A stretch of DNA of 64,000 nucleotides from Hyperoodon ampullatus (taxonomy: Eukaryota > Chordata > Mammalia > Artiodactyla > Ziphiidae), in NCBI GenBank assembly GCA_949752795.1, contig CATKHW010000391.1, forward strand, positions 1 to 64,000, given 5' to 3'. Position numbers and translations under genes: made by a program. This document shows positions 34,056 to 46,289 of this stretch, one piece after another. Under the pieces are notes generated by a model. The model did no database searches. It had not been told where the DNA came from and saw nothing but the letters and a program-made list of their open reading frames with translations. Within the stretch, counting starts at the first letter, position 1. Each line of letters begins with the position of its first letter.

Positions 34056-34840
34056 TTTAGTTATTTTTGGAACACTTTCTACTTGCTAGATGCTATTTTT
34101 TTCATTATGATAGAGTAGTGAATAAAAGAGATATAATTTCTGCCCTTATGGATTTTGTGGTAGAGATAGGACTACAGAAATTAGACACATCATTCTAAAA
34201 GTAACGAATTTGTTAGTTACAACTTGAGCAAGGTAGCTGAAGAAGTTGAGGAAGCATCCAGATTATATTCAATATAATAAATTCGCTTTCTAGAATATGG
34301 GGTCAAAGGGTCTTCTGGGAGAAAGCGAAATTTAAGTAGTATGTGAGACGTACTGGGAAAGAATGATCCAGGCAGAGAAAACAACATGAAATAAAATCCT
34401 GAGGTGGGAAAAAGCTTGAGAGAATTGAAAAACAAGTAATATTATTGTGAATAGATCACTGAGAGGGAAGTCAGGACAGGCAGGGGGGCCTGTGAAACAA
34501 GGTTAAAGATTTTTACTCTTAGAAGAAAAGCCATGAGGAACTACTGAGAGCCCCTAAACAAAGAATCTGTGCTGTGGAAAGTGGATTGAAGGAGGAATAA
34601 TAACGGGCACAGGGAGACATGGTAGGAGAGGCTATTACAAGAACCTGAGAAGAGATGACAGTGGCTTAGCCTGGGGTGAGAGTGGTGGGAATGGAGAGGA
34701 ACAAACACATTCAAGACTATTTAGAACTAAAACTCATGAGATACGATCATTGATTAGATATGGGGATGAAAAGAGAAGATATCAAAGGCAACTTCAAGGT
34801 TTCTTAGCTTGAGTGAACACTGCTGTTAAAAACCACTTGT
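34056..34840 (-). mobile_element. L2 LINE fossil
   Basis: Antisense L2 along about 780 bp: GAACACTTTCTACTTGCTAG, CCTTATGGATTTTGTGGTAG, GAATGATCCAGGCAGAGAAA, AATCCTGAGGTGGGAAAAAG, GGCTATTACAAGAACCTGAG, and AAGGCAACTTCAAGGTTTCT. The order matches the L2 3' half. Confidence 0.85.
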
Positions 34841-35348
34841 TTTTACCTGTGTGAGAAACAAATCAGATTGTCATACAAGATTCACAAGAATCAAAGTTTT
34901 TGCTCACTATCAAGTGTCACTGTAATTAAAGGATGAAGGCACCATTTACAGGGGGAAGGAGGTGTCCTAAAGCTATCCAGCTCCTCCCTTTGCATTAGGA
35001 TGCTCACTTCACTTACTAAAACATAATGCAGCCTTGAATAGATGTATGTTTTTAACAAAAGTAAGCGATGACTCATAAATTCATAGATTCTAGAGTTATT
35101 AACCACAAGCAACCCTAGACAGATCAGGTAAATCATACTGAAGGACTCTCATGGTAGTAAATACCATTAGTGTTTTGTCAGATCCATTATTCCCATGTTT
35201 GCAAGAAGATGTGAGCAGGTTACATTTCTTTCCTGGGTTTCCCACAGAAATAAGAGAGAATGGACTGCATTCCTTGTGTTATCCCTTTCCTTCTCACTAT
35301 GCATAGAAACTTAAACAAAGTATTTTACTTCATTAAGAATATATACTG
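34841..35348. other. No recognised gene or repeat
   Basis: Unique-looking flank of the next SINE. Confidence 0.5.
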
Positions 35349-35632
35349 GAGAGACTTCCCTAGTGGTCCAGTGTTTAAGACTTCATGCTCCCAACGCAGG
35401 GGGCCCAGGTTCGATCCCTGGTCAGGGAAGTAGATCTTACATGCCGCAACTAAGAGCATGTATGCCGCAACTAAAAGATCCTGCATGCCACAACTAAAGA
35501 TCTTGCACGTGGCAACGAAGATCCCTGTGTGCCAAAACTAAGACTGCATGTGCAGCCAAATAAATAAATGAATATATAAATAAATATATATATACATACA
35601 TAAATGAATAAATAAATAAAATATAGTGGAAA
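35349..35632 (+). mobile_element. CHR-1-type SINE, full length
   Basis: Head GACTTCCCTAGTGGTCCAGT, B box GGTTCGATCCC, then the characteristic run of short near-repeats based on ATGCCGCAACTAA (about 35450-35545), CAGCCAAATAAATAAATG and a long (AAAT)/(AT)-rich tail. Flanks AATATATACTGGA and AAATATAGTGGA are similar, which suggests a worn duplication. An older subfamily than the abundant SINE. Confidence 0.9.
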
Positions 35633-35694
35633 AATAAACACATTTTCTTTAAAATTTCTTGAGTATTTTATGATTTAAAAAATTTTTAAAAATA

Positions 35695-35835
35695 CTGTCA
35701 TTAACTATTGCAACAACTCTAAGAAGTAGGTGGTATTTTCATTTTAAAGATAAGAGCACTGACACCTACAGAAATTATATAACTTAACAAGGACAGTTCT
35801 GACTCCAATTTCTATATTCTTTTCTCTAGACCACA
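35695..35835 (-). mobile_element. MIR SINE fragment
   Basis: Antisense MIR: GCAACAACTCTAAGAAGTAG, TTTTAAAGATAAGAGCACTG. Centre only. Confidence 0.7.
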
Positions 35836-37309
35836 TTTTCTCCTCAATACATTTTAAAGGGTAACTTTAAACGAAAGCTAAATGCAAAGGTAAAATCATA
35901 TACTTTCCTCAAGTTTGAGATAGATATAGATTTTTTTAAGTGGCTTGAATGCATGATTAATTTTATTTTAATGGCCATTTCAAGAATCAAAAATCTGTTA
36001 TTTACTTGTATACTGAAAGGAACAATTATTTCAACTTTGAATAGACACACTTATGAATTGGGGCTATATTAATTGAGTTATTGGAAAAGACATAAAAATA
36101 GCAAAAAGAAGACTAGCCATTTTATTCTGATGGATCAAGAACTACATTAGAGTGCTTTATGCTAATAATATAAACTGCAAAATGACATGCAAAAAAAAAA
36201 TCTGTGTCCCACATTATTTGGAATGCCTACTGAGAGGGAATTTTGAAGAATAATCTCTATATACGAGTGGATATATCCTCAAACCATATGGTGTGACATC
36301 TCGTCTAGACTAATATATTCACTCACAAATTTATAGAGACAAAAGTTAATTACAGATCATTAATAAGCTCTAAATCATAGAATTTCTGTAGTGTTGAGAT
36401 TTGTCCTAAGACTCTGGAAGATGCAAGCGATACTGCAACTATACAAGTGCTTCCCAGAAACACCTTCTAATAACATAAGATTTCAACCATCTCCAATATC
36501 CTTAGTAATGGCAGCCTCCAGGGTTCCAAACAGAGGAAGGCTCCTGGGGGAAAGATTACTGTCTTCTTTACAGAAGAAAGCAAAGACATGTTTTTCTACC
36601 CTAGATATTTATACATTAGCTCTCTACTGTCGACCTGCCCCCACCATCATACTAACAGACACACATACACACACTCCTTTCTCCCAATCGCCCTTTGGTC
36701 TACTTTCACACTATAAGCAAGAATCCATCTGTAAGGTCAGTACTCCTATCTGTTTAGTTTATTTGAGGCTGTTTGACTGTAGTCAGGTTATAATTTTGGC
36801 AGATACTACTCTTATTATGTTCTTAACATCCAGAATTCTGGATTTTCTGTGGCATAAGAATAGAAAATGAGAATACCATTTTTTGTTTCTATTTTTACTT
36901 TTCATAGTATGATTCATACAACAAATTAAAATAGCTATAATCATTACTTATATTCACAATATTTAAATAAGAAACAAAAACAAGCCTAAGCTGGGAAAAA
37001 ACACTAGAACTCAAAATTTCTCATTGGACCTTGAGATAATTTCTCTTTTGATATGGAGAATTCTCTGCAAGTATAGTTTGAATGTGATTCATTTCATGAC
37101 ATTATTAATCTCTTCTTAATCTAATCCCAGAGCCTCTCCTCTCTGCCTCCCTGTTCCAGAGTTTTGGAAAACACTTTATAAAAATCCACTATGGAAAAGG
37201 CTGGCATCTGCCCAGTGATATATATCAAGAGTTAGAAGGAGAGTCATTTCCACCCTTACAATGAAAAAAAGGAGGACTAACTTCAAATGCAAGACTTTTT
37301 ATAAGATGA
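35836..37309. other. AT-rich DNA, nothing recognised
   Basis: Contains a 159-codon open frame (+ strand, 36391-36870), among the longest here outside SINEs. It has no recognised domain, a THTHTH low-complexity run, and no visible splice context; I treat it as chance. Confidence 0.45.
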
Positions 37310-37573
37310 ATAAGGTCTGAGGATATAATGTCTAACCTGGTGACTATAGTTGATAACAGGTATTATATAATTGAAATTTGCTAAGAGAATAGAACTTAAA
37401 TGTTCTCACCGAAAAAAAAAGAAAAAAATACGTGAGGTAAGGGGTGTGTTAATTAACTCAATGGGGGTGAAATCCTTTCACAATATATATGTATATCAAA
37501 TCATCACATTGTATACTTTAAATATTTTACAATTTTGTTAATTATATTGTAGTAAAGATGAAAAAAAAAAAAA
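37310..37573 (+). mobile_element. Old L1 (L1MA-like) 3' end
   Basis: Sense old-L1 3' UTR: ACCTGGTGACTATAGTTGAT, TTGCTAAGAGAATAGAACTT, AAATGTTCTCACC, GTGTTAATTAACTCAATG, ATATCAAATCATCACATTGT, then an A-rich tail at 37559-37580. Confidence 0.85.
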
Positions 37574-37628
37574 GAAAAAGAAACTGATGTGTCCTAGTTG
37601 TCACTTGATTAAAGTTAAACCATTTGTA

Positions 37629-37962
37629 TTAATTTTTAGGGCTACCATAACAAAGTACCAGACTTGGTGGCTTAAACAACAGAAATTTGTTTTGTCACAG
37701 GTCTAGAGTCTGGTCATCCAAGATCAAGACAGGTTTATTTCTTTTAAAGCCTCTCCCATTGGCTCAGTCTTCAGATGGTCTTTTGTGCATGTCTGTGTCC
37801 TAATTTCTTTGTAAGGACTAGGGGCCACCCTAATAACCTCACTTAACCTTAAATACCTCTTTAAAGACCCTATCTCCAATACAGTCATATTCTGAGAGTT
37901 GGGACTTCAACATATGAATTTTGAGGGAACATCAACACCCTACACTCTGCCCATAACACCAT
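37629..37962 (-). mobile_element. MLT1-like MaLR LTR fossil
   Basis: Antisense LTR: ATTTTTAGGGCTACCATAAC, GGCTTAAACAACAGAAATTT, AAAGACCCTATCTCCAATAC, ending CATGAATTTTGAGGGAAC-like sequence. Only a solitary LTR; no internal retroviral genes. The MLT1 name is by recognition. Confidence 0.8.
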
Positions 37963-38254
37963 TATAGTTATTTTTTCTCAAATTAGCAGACCTTATACTC
38001 ATCTTGCCCTGCTATCTAACTCTGCTCTTTTCCTCCTCACTGAGCAGAGAAGGAAACTAGAATGCTTAACTGGCTTAAACTGTTTAAGAATGTTTACACT
38101 GGTTGTACCATACTGATACCTAATAATGATCTGAATGATGCTATCCGATTCCAAAGACTGTGCCATTCCCTCCTGAAAAGTGCCTACTTTTGCAGTATCT
38201 TGGGAAAAATACAGCACAAGGTGAGGTAGGTGTGAGGGTAAAATATGGGCATCA

Positions 38255-38400
38255 GCTAGATCAGAGTTCAAATTTCAGACCTGCTGCTTTCTTGCTGAAT
38301 GACCTTAGACAATTAACTGCTTTGGATTTCAGTTTTTATCATGAGTAAAAATCAGAATAAAAATATATAACTTTTATTGTTTTAAGTGATATAAGCAAAG
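38255..38400 (+). mobile_element. MIR SINE fragment
   Basis: Sense MIR: GATCAGAGTTCAAATTTCAG, TTGCTGAATGACCTTAGACA, ATTAACTGCTTTGGATTTCA. Confidence 0.8.
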
Positions 38401-38465
38401 ATGTTTATAATATTAGATATTTGATAGTATTGAAGTTCAGCCTCCTTTTCCACCTCCCATCCCCC

Positions 38466-38515
38466 ATCTCTCTCTCTCTCTTCTTCTTCTTCTTCTCCTT
38501 CTTTCTTCCAATTTG
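38466..38515. repeat. TC / TTC pyrimidine-rich microsatellite
   Basis: CTCTCTCTCTCTCTTC followed by TTCTTCTTCTTCTCC. The - strand is purine-only over about 45 bp. Confidence 0.9.
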
Positions 38516-39497
38516 TTTTGACATTTCAATTGGGCTTGAAATAACATAAATGCCTTCTTACATACCACTCTATCTATTTCTTCCTTTTTTAAGTGGAAGC
38601 ATGGTTGATCTATAACCTCCTTGTATGGCCAGGTATAATGCAATTACTTGTTTTTATAGAGTTGGCCTAAAGGGCAATGCACAGGTTCATATATTTTCCT
38701 AAATATAATTTTTCAACTGGTATAATGCATGGAAACAGTGTCTTCCTATATCTTTTGTCAAACTGAACTCCCAAGTAACTTCTTAAAGAAAAGGAGATTT
38801 TCAAATCCCACAATTCTTTGTTATTATAGGATGAACAATATGACTTGACTTTATGAAGCATGGACATAGATGTAATGAGGTATATGAGGTGATGGGTTAT
38901 TCGAAGGATCTACTTTCTGTATTAAAAAAAGTAAAACATTAAAATACTTAAGCTCAAGAATCACACAAAATAGTACAAAGAGTAAGCACAGTTCTTCAAA
39001 CTACTTCTATCAACTAATTATTCAAAAATTCAACTTCATTAGAAATCTACATCTGGAAATTCAAGTAATGAAATATGCAGTTTGATTAGGAAATTATGCA
39101 CTAATTCAGCTGCTTCAATATGTAGCTCTCCCATTCAGTTATACAGGAGACCTAGGGAAGGGCACTGCTGAGCCTGTAAATTATGAAATGGGATGAGGCA
39201 TGAACATCTTTATTAAAATGACTACACTCCCTCTTTCTTACATACATATCTTCATGAACACCACCAGAATAATCGGTTTATTTCTGTTCTTTTTGACAAT
39301 GAACTGCAATCTGCCAAAATGTGATAACATAACACAACATAGGCAAGGAAACAACAAAACTGTAGATTAGTCAGACCCTGTTTGTTAATTACTTACCTCT
39401 TTCCTTGAAAACAACACACAATAACATGTGGTGGGGAATGGAGATGTCAAACTTCCTTGTCTCCAGTAATCAGCAGGACTCCTTTGCAGTGGGAGCA
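38516..39497. other. AT-rich DNA, nothing recognised
   Basis: No supported gene or repeat. Confidence 0.5.
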
Positions 39498-39600
39498 AAC
39501 AGGCTTTGGAGCCATGTAAATGAATTTGAATCATAATGCCACTATATACTAGCTGTACCATTAGCTGTGATAATGTGGTAAGTTAATGTACATAGGGTTT
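39498..39600 (+). mobile_element. MIR SINE fragment
   Basis: CAGGCTTTGGAGCCATGTAA, ATTTGAATCATAATGCCACT, ATACTAGCTGTACCATTAGC: sense MIR core start. Confidence 0.72.
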
Positions 39601-40224
39601 CTTGGATTGTGATATTTAATGGAAGAATAAAATTAAGTCATATTAACAAAATGTAAATTGCCAACATAAAGTGTTGACATTAAAACAAACCAACAAAGAA
39701 TATTTCAACACTATTTTAGAAAAGAAAAGGCATTTTAACAACCAAAGTACTGAAAGGATCCAATTTCAAAATAAATAATCATTCTTTAAGTTAAAGTGGT
39801 GGTGGTGGAGGGAAGAGAGAAAGAGATTGATTCACGGGAATGTCACTAATGTGTATTATTTGTTTCACTTTCCATGTCATTTTTTACATCTCTGGACAAT
39901 TGAGAACATCATCACATTTATCTGTGAGTCAGTGATCTGTGCACCAGTGCTTGGAAAACACAGGCAACACTGATTTGTCTTTTATTATTCATTTGTAAAA
40001 TAAGAATACTACTAATCATTCTCTAAATGCTGATACAAAAGTAAAATGAAATAATGGATATAACAAAACTCTGGAAAATTTATAGTTTGTGCTCAAAAAT
40101 GTAAATGAATCTCTTGGCTTCTTTCTTGAATTAACAGTAAGGCAAAGAGCAAAGTGCCCATCCCAGGTTAGAATTCATTTACCACCTATTAGCTTTATAA
40201 ATTTGGAGAAATAAATGTATGAGT
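39601..40224. other. No recognised gene or repeat
   Basis: AT-rich; a GTGGTGGTGGAGG purine-rich patch near 39798. Confidence 0.45.
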
Positions 40225-41099
40225 CTGTAATAGGCTAAATGATGGACCCCAAAGGTATGAGGCCCTAAACCTTGGAACTTATAAATGTTATCTTTTATGG
40301 AAAAATAGTCTCTGCAGATGTGATTAGGAGCTTGAAATATGGAGATAAGCCTGGATTATCCAAGTAGGCTCAAAATATAATAAGTGTTTTTCTAAAAATT
40401 TCACTCAGTTTTATTGAGATATTACTGACATAAAACATTGTATAAATTTAAGGTGTACAACATAAGTATTTGATATATGTATATATTGCAAAATGGTTAC
40501 CACAGTAAGGTTAATTAATATCCATCACCTCACATTGTTATAAATTTTTTTCCCCTTGTGATGAGAACTTTTAGGATCTATTATTTTAGCAACTTTCCAA
40601 TATACAAAATGGTATTGTTAACTATGGTCATTATGTTGCACGTTGTATATTACATTCTCAGAACTTATATAACTTATAACTGGTACCTTCTGACCACCTT
40701 CACCCAATCTTCACCCTCCTGCCCACGCCCCTACCTCTACTGCCTCTGGCAACCACCAAGCAGGAGGCAAAAGGGGATCTGGCACATGCACGTGCGCACA
40801 CACAAAGAAAGCAATGGGAAGATGAAGCAGAGAGAGATTTCAAGATGTTGGCCTTAGAGACTGAAGGGATGAGGCCACAAGCCAAGGAATGGAAAAAGCC
40901 ACCGGAAGCTGGAAAAGGCAAGGAACAGATTTCCCCCCAGAGCCTCCAGAGGGAGGGCCGACCTCTAACACCTTGATTTTGTCCCAGTGATACTGATTTC
41001 AGACACTGGCTTCCAGAATTGTGAAAGAATAAATTTTTGTTGTTTTAAGCCACCAAATCTGTAGTTATTTGTTACAACAACCACAAGAAACTAATACAG
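40225..41099 (+). mobile_element. MaLR-like LTR split by an old L1 piece
   Basis: Left part (40228-40385): TAGGCTAAATGATGGACCCC, GTCTCTGCAGATGTGATTAG, CTGGATTATCCAAGTAGG. Right part (about 40763-41099): AGAAGCTGGAAAAGGCAAGG-like sequence, CCCAGAGCCTCCAGAGGGAG, CACCTTGATTTTGTCCCAGT, and the LTR end AATAAATTTTTGTTGTTTTA ... GAAACTAATACA, with the AATAAA poly(A) signal at about 41028. The two halves are continuous once the inserted L1 piece is ignored. No retroviral genes are present. Confidence 0.8.
40395..40762 (-). mobile_element. Old L1M 3' region nested in the LTR
   Basis: Antisense: TTTATTGAGATATTACTGAC, TTAAGGTGTACAACATAAGT, TATATTGCAAAATGGTTACC, TGATGAGAACTTTTAGGATC, AACTATGGTCATTATGTTGC, ending CTGCCTCTGGCAACCACC. 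It splits the MaLR-like LTR, so it is younger than that LTR. Confidence 0.85.
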
Positions 41100-41638
41100 A
41101 TTTCTTAAAATGACTGAGTGGGCTAACCTGATATTAATGTCTTAAGGAGATGGGGAGGAGAGTGGAAGAATAATAAATCTTCCTCAAGGTAAACTTTACC
41201 CATGAAGGCTGGAAGATTTCTATTTCGATTCATGCACATCTTTGTCTTCAACATAAACATCCCATTTAGAAATGACAAGGATGAACACAAACCTTTCCCC
41301 TTTTGCCTGAACTTCCAAACAAGGCCAGACACAGACCCTTCTGCTTTCATCCCCAGCCACCTTCCCACTCTTTGTCTCATGAGCAATTACAATGAGGACT
41401 CTGTCCCCCTGGCGCTAGCTAACACGGAGATAAGCATGTCCTATTTAGCTAACTGAATGAGATGTCCTCTGATTGTAAAACAATCACAGCTTTAATCACT
41501 GCACCTGCAATTTGTTACCTGTCCCCATGAAAGTTTAAGGCAAACCATCCAACTGAGATACTCCCATCTTGGGTTAGCAGGTTCTCCCTATTGCAACAGC
41601 CTGAATAAAATCAACTCAATTGCCTGGTGCATTTTGTC
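41100..41638. other. No recognised gene or repeat
   Basis: Opposing 84-87 codon frames overlap at 41123-41456; neither has a known motif. Confidence 0.5.
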
Positions 41639-41646
41639 TTTAACAG

Positions 41647-41654
<8 letters not shown>

Positions 41655-41680
<26 letters not shown>

Positions 41681-41870
41681 ATTACGTGGGCTTCTCACTG
41701 CTGTGGCCTCTCCCGTTGCGGAGCACAGGCTCTGGACATGCAGGCCCAGCAGCCATGGCTCACGGGCCCAGCCGCTCCGCGGCACGCGGGATCCTCCCAG
41801 ACCGGGGCACGAACCCGTGTCCCCTGCATCGGCAGGCGGACTCTCAACCACTGCGCCACCAGGGAAGCCC
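41655..41870 (-). mobile_element. Cetacean SINE
   Basis: Antisense copy with a long poly(T). Duplication TTTAACAGAATTTTTT at 41639-41654 and 41871-41886. The body and both promoter boxes look intact. Confidence 0.95.
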
Positions 41871-41886
41871 TTTAACAGAATTTTTT

Positions 41887-42384
41887 AAAAACAAAATAAC
41901 ATTTGTAATTAGAAGGGCCTATGTCAAAGGGCCCTGTAACTGAATTAATAGTTTTTTAAAATAAAGTGGAGTGGTTTACAGTTATTCTTGGTACCACTTG
42001 AGGTTCGATTCTGTGCTTCCTGCTCGTTGCCCTAACCCCACTATTGGTATTAATCACTTTGTTACACATTGCAAAAGAGACCAGTTAGAAATACTATGAC
42101 CTTGTCCTAGTAAATCTTTAAAACTCAGCATAATTAACTCAAATGCATAATTGGGCAATCAGAAATTCTAGCAGCAAGAACTATCTCTGACATGATAAAA
42201 AACAAAATAAGACAAAAAATTCTCCAGATCTCTCTGTTCATTTGAGATGGAAAGGATCAGCAGTTGAAAACAAGCACAATTCATTTCAAAGGGAAAAACT
42301 GTAATTAATCCTTCTACTGCTTAAAGTACTTCTGCATATTAAAGCAGTATTTAACAATACCACCTTTTATACATGCATTAAAAA
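41887..42384. other. No recognised gene or repeat
   Basis: AT-rich spacer between two oppositely oriented SINEs. Confidence 0.5.
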
Positions 42385-42394
42385 CTACTGCTTT

Positions 42395-42619
42395 GGGCTT
42401 CCCTGGTGGCGCAGTGGTTGAGAGTCCGCCTGCCGATGCAGGGGATACAGGTTCGTGCCCCTGTCTGGGAAGATCCCACATGCCGCGGAGTGGCTGGGCC
42501 CGTGAGTCATGGCCGCTGAGCCTGCGCGTCCGGAGCCTGTGCTCCGCAGCAGGAGAGGCCACAACAGTGAGAGGCCCGCATACCGCAAAAAAAAAAACAA
42601 AAAAAACAAAAACAAAACC
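42395..42619 (+). mobile_element. Cetacean SINE
   Basis: Sense copy with a tail broken by C (AAAAACAAAAAAAAC...). Duplication CTACTGCTTT at 42385-42394 and 42620-42629. It faces the SINE at 41655 about 525 bp away. Confidence 0.95.
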
Positions 42620-42766
42620 CTACTGCTTTAATACTGTATAATTATTAACAAAAGTCAGAAATTGAAAGATAATAGTGAGGAGGAAGGAAGGTTCAAGATG
42701 GAGAATAAGATGCTAAATCATAGCAATGACTTTGAATCCAGCTGAGAGACAACTGTGTGTTAGACT

Positions 42767-42915
42767 TGGGGGTAGCAGGTCATGTGGGTTCTAATAAGGA
42801 TTATTCACTGACTTTCCAGGTGATTCCAGAAAGGTCACACTCCTCTGAACTTTAATTTCCTCATTGGTAAAGTGAAAGTGCTCAATTTGTTGAAATCTCT
42901 GATCTCTCTAGGCTG
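42767..42915 (+). mobile_element. MIR SINE fragment
   Basis: GGTCATGTGGGTTCTAATAA, CCAGAAAGGTCACACTCCTC, TAATTTCCTCATTGGTAAAG: sense MIR core, diverged. Confidence 0.75.
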
Positions 42916-42924
42916 AAAATGATG

Positions 42925-43140
42925 CAATTTCATTCAACAAATATTACTGAGTGTCTACAAGGGCAAGGACATTTATTGGTAGGTGTTGAAGTGAATACAC
43001 AGATTCCTATAGCTCATGTTTTCAAATTTCTTTAATCTACTTCAAGTAAAGAAACCTTATATAGGTAGTTGAGCAAATAAACTTATACAAGTACATATAG
43101 TAGATGATGACATCAGCTATAATATTTGAATAAACTAAGT
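42925..43140 (-). mobile_element. L2 LINE 3' end fragment
   Basis: ATTTCATTCAACAAATATTA followed by CTGAGTGTCTACAAGGGCAA is the antisense L2 3' end; the rest is diverged. Confidence 0.7.
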
Positions 43141-44489
43141 ACCATTCGTGGCAGAGAGGAAGAAGCCAATGTGTATCTTGGTTGAATGAGTCAAAGAATA
43201 ATGGATCAGATTAATCTATGAGTTTGTACATTTGCACTTTTCACAATTACCTTAGAATGTTGCCTACATTTCTCTTTGCTTTTATTCCCCCAAATGAATA
43301 TGAGTACTATTTTTAAGATATCCATAAGATCATAAGAATGCAATCACATCACTGCATTCTCTAAACCATATGTTACAGGAGGGTAGATGTGAAGATTGAT
43401 ACTTGATGGAAAAAAGCAGCCAGTTGGTCCAGAGACCTCAAAACTATCCATCATGTCTGCAATATCTGGAGATAAGGCTTGAAAAGTACCATGTAAGTAG
43501 AATGCTGTGTAAGAAGCCTGTCTTCCCAGATGGCTTGATGCATTGATGCATTTTAGCCACAGCGACAGTGGTATGTGGTGTCTGTGATCAATAGAGCAGG
43601 AAATGAATGGCTAAGAGATTTTTTAAAAATCAAATATCTGCCAACAATTCATCTAAGCCTGAAAATGCCACACAACAAACATGGAGTAACAGAAAACAGG
43701 GATTTCACAAATTATTGCCAAATTCAGTTTTAATTTTAAAAAAACTGGCTGAAGTTTCTCTGCTCTGCTCTAGGACTTATTTTCTACACTCCCTCTCCTT
43801 CCATTGTTCCTAGATAATGCCATGCTTTTAAATAAACTCCCCGTGGTCAGAAATGTGTCAGCAAGTGTAACATAGGAAACAGTGCATGAGGCCCCAGGGC
43901 TAATTAAAAGCCATTGTTGCTTTTCATTTCCTCAGTACATTAAAAAAAAAAGAGAGAAATGTTTTTACCTCTAAGAGTTGGAAACATTGCAAAACCCATT
44001 TAAATCAAGCATTAAAGCTCAATCCCTAAGTTAAAAAAGGACTGCATAATTTCTTTAATTCTTGCTACACTATTAAACAATATGAGTCACATTCACAAGC
44101 TGAAAGAGAACGGGTCAGAGCAGTTACATCCTTTTCTTTCTCTGTGCCACTTCAGTGCTGTCATTTAAGCAATATTGCTGAGACTATCCATCCATTTTAA
44201 AGTAATTTCAACATATCCCAAACTGAAAATCTGACATTCCCTTAAGCCTTTGTTGATCCATTTCAAGTTTTCTCTAACTATTAAAGAGAACAACAGGTAA
44301 GACATTTTCTGAATGGCTCTGCTAGGCTTCCAGAAGTTATAGGAACCCATGAATATATCTAAGACTAAGCATGTCTTTAGTAGCAACCTAGGAACTTTCA
44401 CCATGGCTCAGGTATCTTAAATATTACTATTGCTAAGCAAGCTTTTTTGAGATGAAGTTAATAACTAATAACAGCCATAATGGATATTT
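43141..44489. other. Unique-looking gene-free stretch
   Basis: About 1.3 kb without a recognised repeat; short chance frames only. Confidence 0.45.
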
Positions 44490-44893
44490 TTCTTTTTTCT
44501 TTTTATTGGAGTAAAATTGCTTGACAATGTTGTTAGTTTCTGCTGTACAATGAAGTGAATCAGTTATATGTATACCTATATCCCCTCCCTCTTGGACCTC
44601 CCTCCCCGTCCCGACTCATCTAGGTCATCAAAGAGCACCGAGCTGAGCTCCCTGTGCTATACAATAGGTTCCCACTAGCTATCTATTTTACACATGGTAG
44701 TGTATTTATGTCAAACCTAATCTTCCAATTTGCCCCACCCTCCCCTTCCCCCCCGGGTCCACATGTCCGTTCTCTACATCTACGTCTCTATTCCTGCCCT
44801 GCAAATAGGTTCACCTGTACCATTTTTCTAGATTCCACATATATGCGTTAATATACAATATTTGTTTTTCTCTTTCTGGCTTACTTCACTCTG
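44490..44893 (-). mobile_element. 5'-truncated L1 3' end
   Basis: Antisense L1 3' UTR: TTTTTATTGGAGTAAAATTG, CAATGAAGTGAATCAGTTAT, GAGCTCCCTGTGCTATACAA, AGCTATCTATTTTACACATG, then GGCTTACTTCACTCTGT at the ORF2 end. Contains the G-rich tract as C-runs (about 44731-44757). This is a different subfamily from the two long L1s (CATCAAAGAGCACCGAGCTG insert). Confidence 0.9.
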
Positions 44894-45279
44894 TTTGAAA
44901 GAAGTCAATACACTTGCCAGTGTTTATCACTAATCAGAGTATTCTGGATAAATTGAGACAAACCAAGAAGAAACAGTTTCCATAACTCCAAACAAGGTTT
45001 CCACTTTCTTCTTATGGGCTAGAAGAAGATGGCGGGATTAGCTTAATTCTACTGGGAATTCATAGAAGGGAACAGCAGGGTTCTTCGGTTCAAGATTTAC
45101 TTATACTCTGTGCTGCTTAGCTTGAGACTCTTATGATCCTCAGGCAGAAGGAGAAGATTTGTTTAAGCAGGACTCTGCCTCAAGAAAACAGTCAAGGGCC
45201 AGCACACTTCAAGGTACATGCAACTGGAAAGATGTGTCCTATGTGTACCCCTCCTATACACCTTCCACAGAGCTCTCGG
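44894..45279. other. No recognised gene or repeat
   Basis: Nothing supported. Confidence 0.45.
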
Positions 45280-46070
45280 AGTGTTTCTATGAAACACAAA
45301 TCTTATCATACTGCTCATATGCTTAAAAGTTTCCAAAGCCCTTTCTCTATCCTACTCAATTGTTCAATATAATTTTTGTATTTAATGTGCAATATAAAAA
45401 CATAAATAAAATTTGTATATCCAATTCAAAATGTTCTATTGTAAAGTAAACATATTGAGGTAAGATTTCAGACTGTTGTTTAAAATACTGCATAAATAAT
45501 AGTACAGATAGTACAAAGGCTTGGCAAAAATTGTGGTGGTGGGACATACCTTACTAAAATTGAAAACACTGGTCTAGAATAAAAGCCAAACTCCTCACTG
45601 GGAAGCAAGGTATTCTATGCATTTCCCTAACTTCTGGTCTTATCTTTTTTAGGACCTCATTAACTGTGCCCTGCCATCTACAACCTTAACACACCTCCAG
45701 GAGTACCCTGGACCTGGCAGACCATTTTATTTATCCCTGATTCTCTGGGTTTTCTGCCCAAGCTGAATCCTCTCCCATGAAAGCTATTCCCTTGTTTGGA
45801 AGTTTCTCCTTCTTTCTTGCGAGTGCATTTGCACTAAAGTACCTTCTGCATACAATTTCTCCTAATTTATTACTTCTTTTAAGGATTAGTTCCACTTGAA
45901 TGACTTTCCTAGTCCCTCCCCCAATCCTCCCCATCCCATAATATTGGCCAGTTCTCCTGTGCCCCCACATGTGCTTTGATCTTTCCTGTCATAACATTAC
46001 TATTACCTACTTTACTTCATATTACATTAGTCTCCTCTACTACACTGTATCCCCAGAACTCAACACTATT
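45280..46070 (+). mobile_element. L2 LINE fossil, interrupted
   Basis: Sense L2 in two parts. 45295-45362: AAATCTTATCATACTGCTCA, AAAGTTTCCAAAGCCC. 45575-46070: AAAGCCAAACTCCTCACTGG, GAAGCTATTCCCTTGTTTGG-like sequence, CCTAGTCCCTCCCCCAATCC, GTATCCCCAGAACTCAACAC. An unrecognised AT-rich block of about 210 bp (45363-45574) splits it. Confidence 0.8.
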
Positions 46071-46289
46071 GATGATACAGCTCCAACCAATTATGTTAAA
46101 CAAATGAATTGTGTCTACCTCCAATTAGTAACACATGAAATGCTTCTATTACCTAAATAGAACATTGTTAGATTTTTTATCATTCTGATGTTATTTTACA
46201 AGGAACAATGGGACTTTTTTTTGACAACCCACTCCCAATGCATAAAATGATATTAAGTTATGTTAGCTCTTTCTGTTAATAATTTAATA

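Noticed and set aside
35440..35550. CRISPR-like array from the ATGCCGCAACTAA near-repeats
   Set aside because: The near-repeats are an internal feature of the CHR-type SINE body. Spacers are not unique or uniform, and the genome is mammalian.
36391..36870. 159-codon open frame as a gene
   Set aside because: Includes a THTHTH low-complexity run, has no homolog I recognise, and lies in intergenic DNA. A protein search or RNA-seq would settle it.
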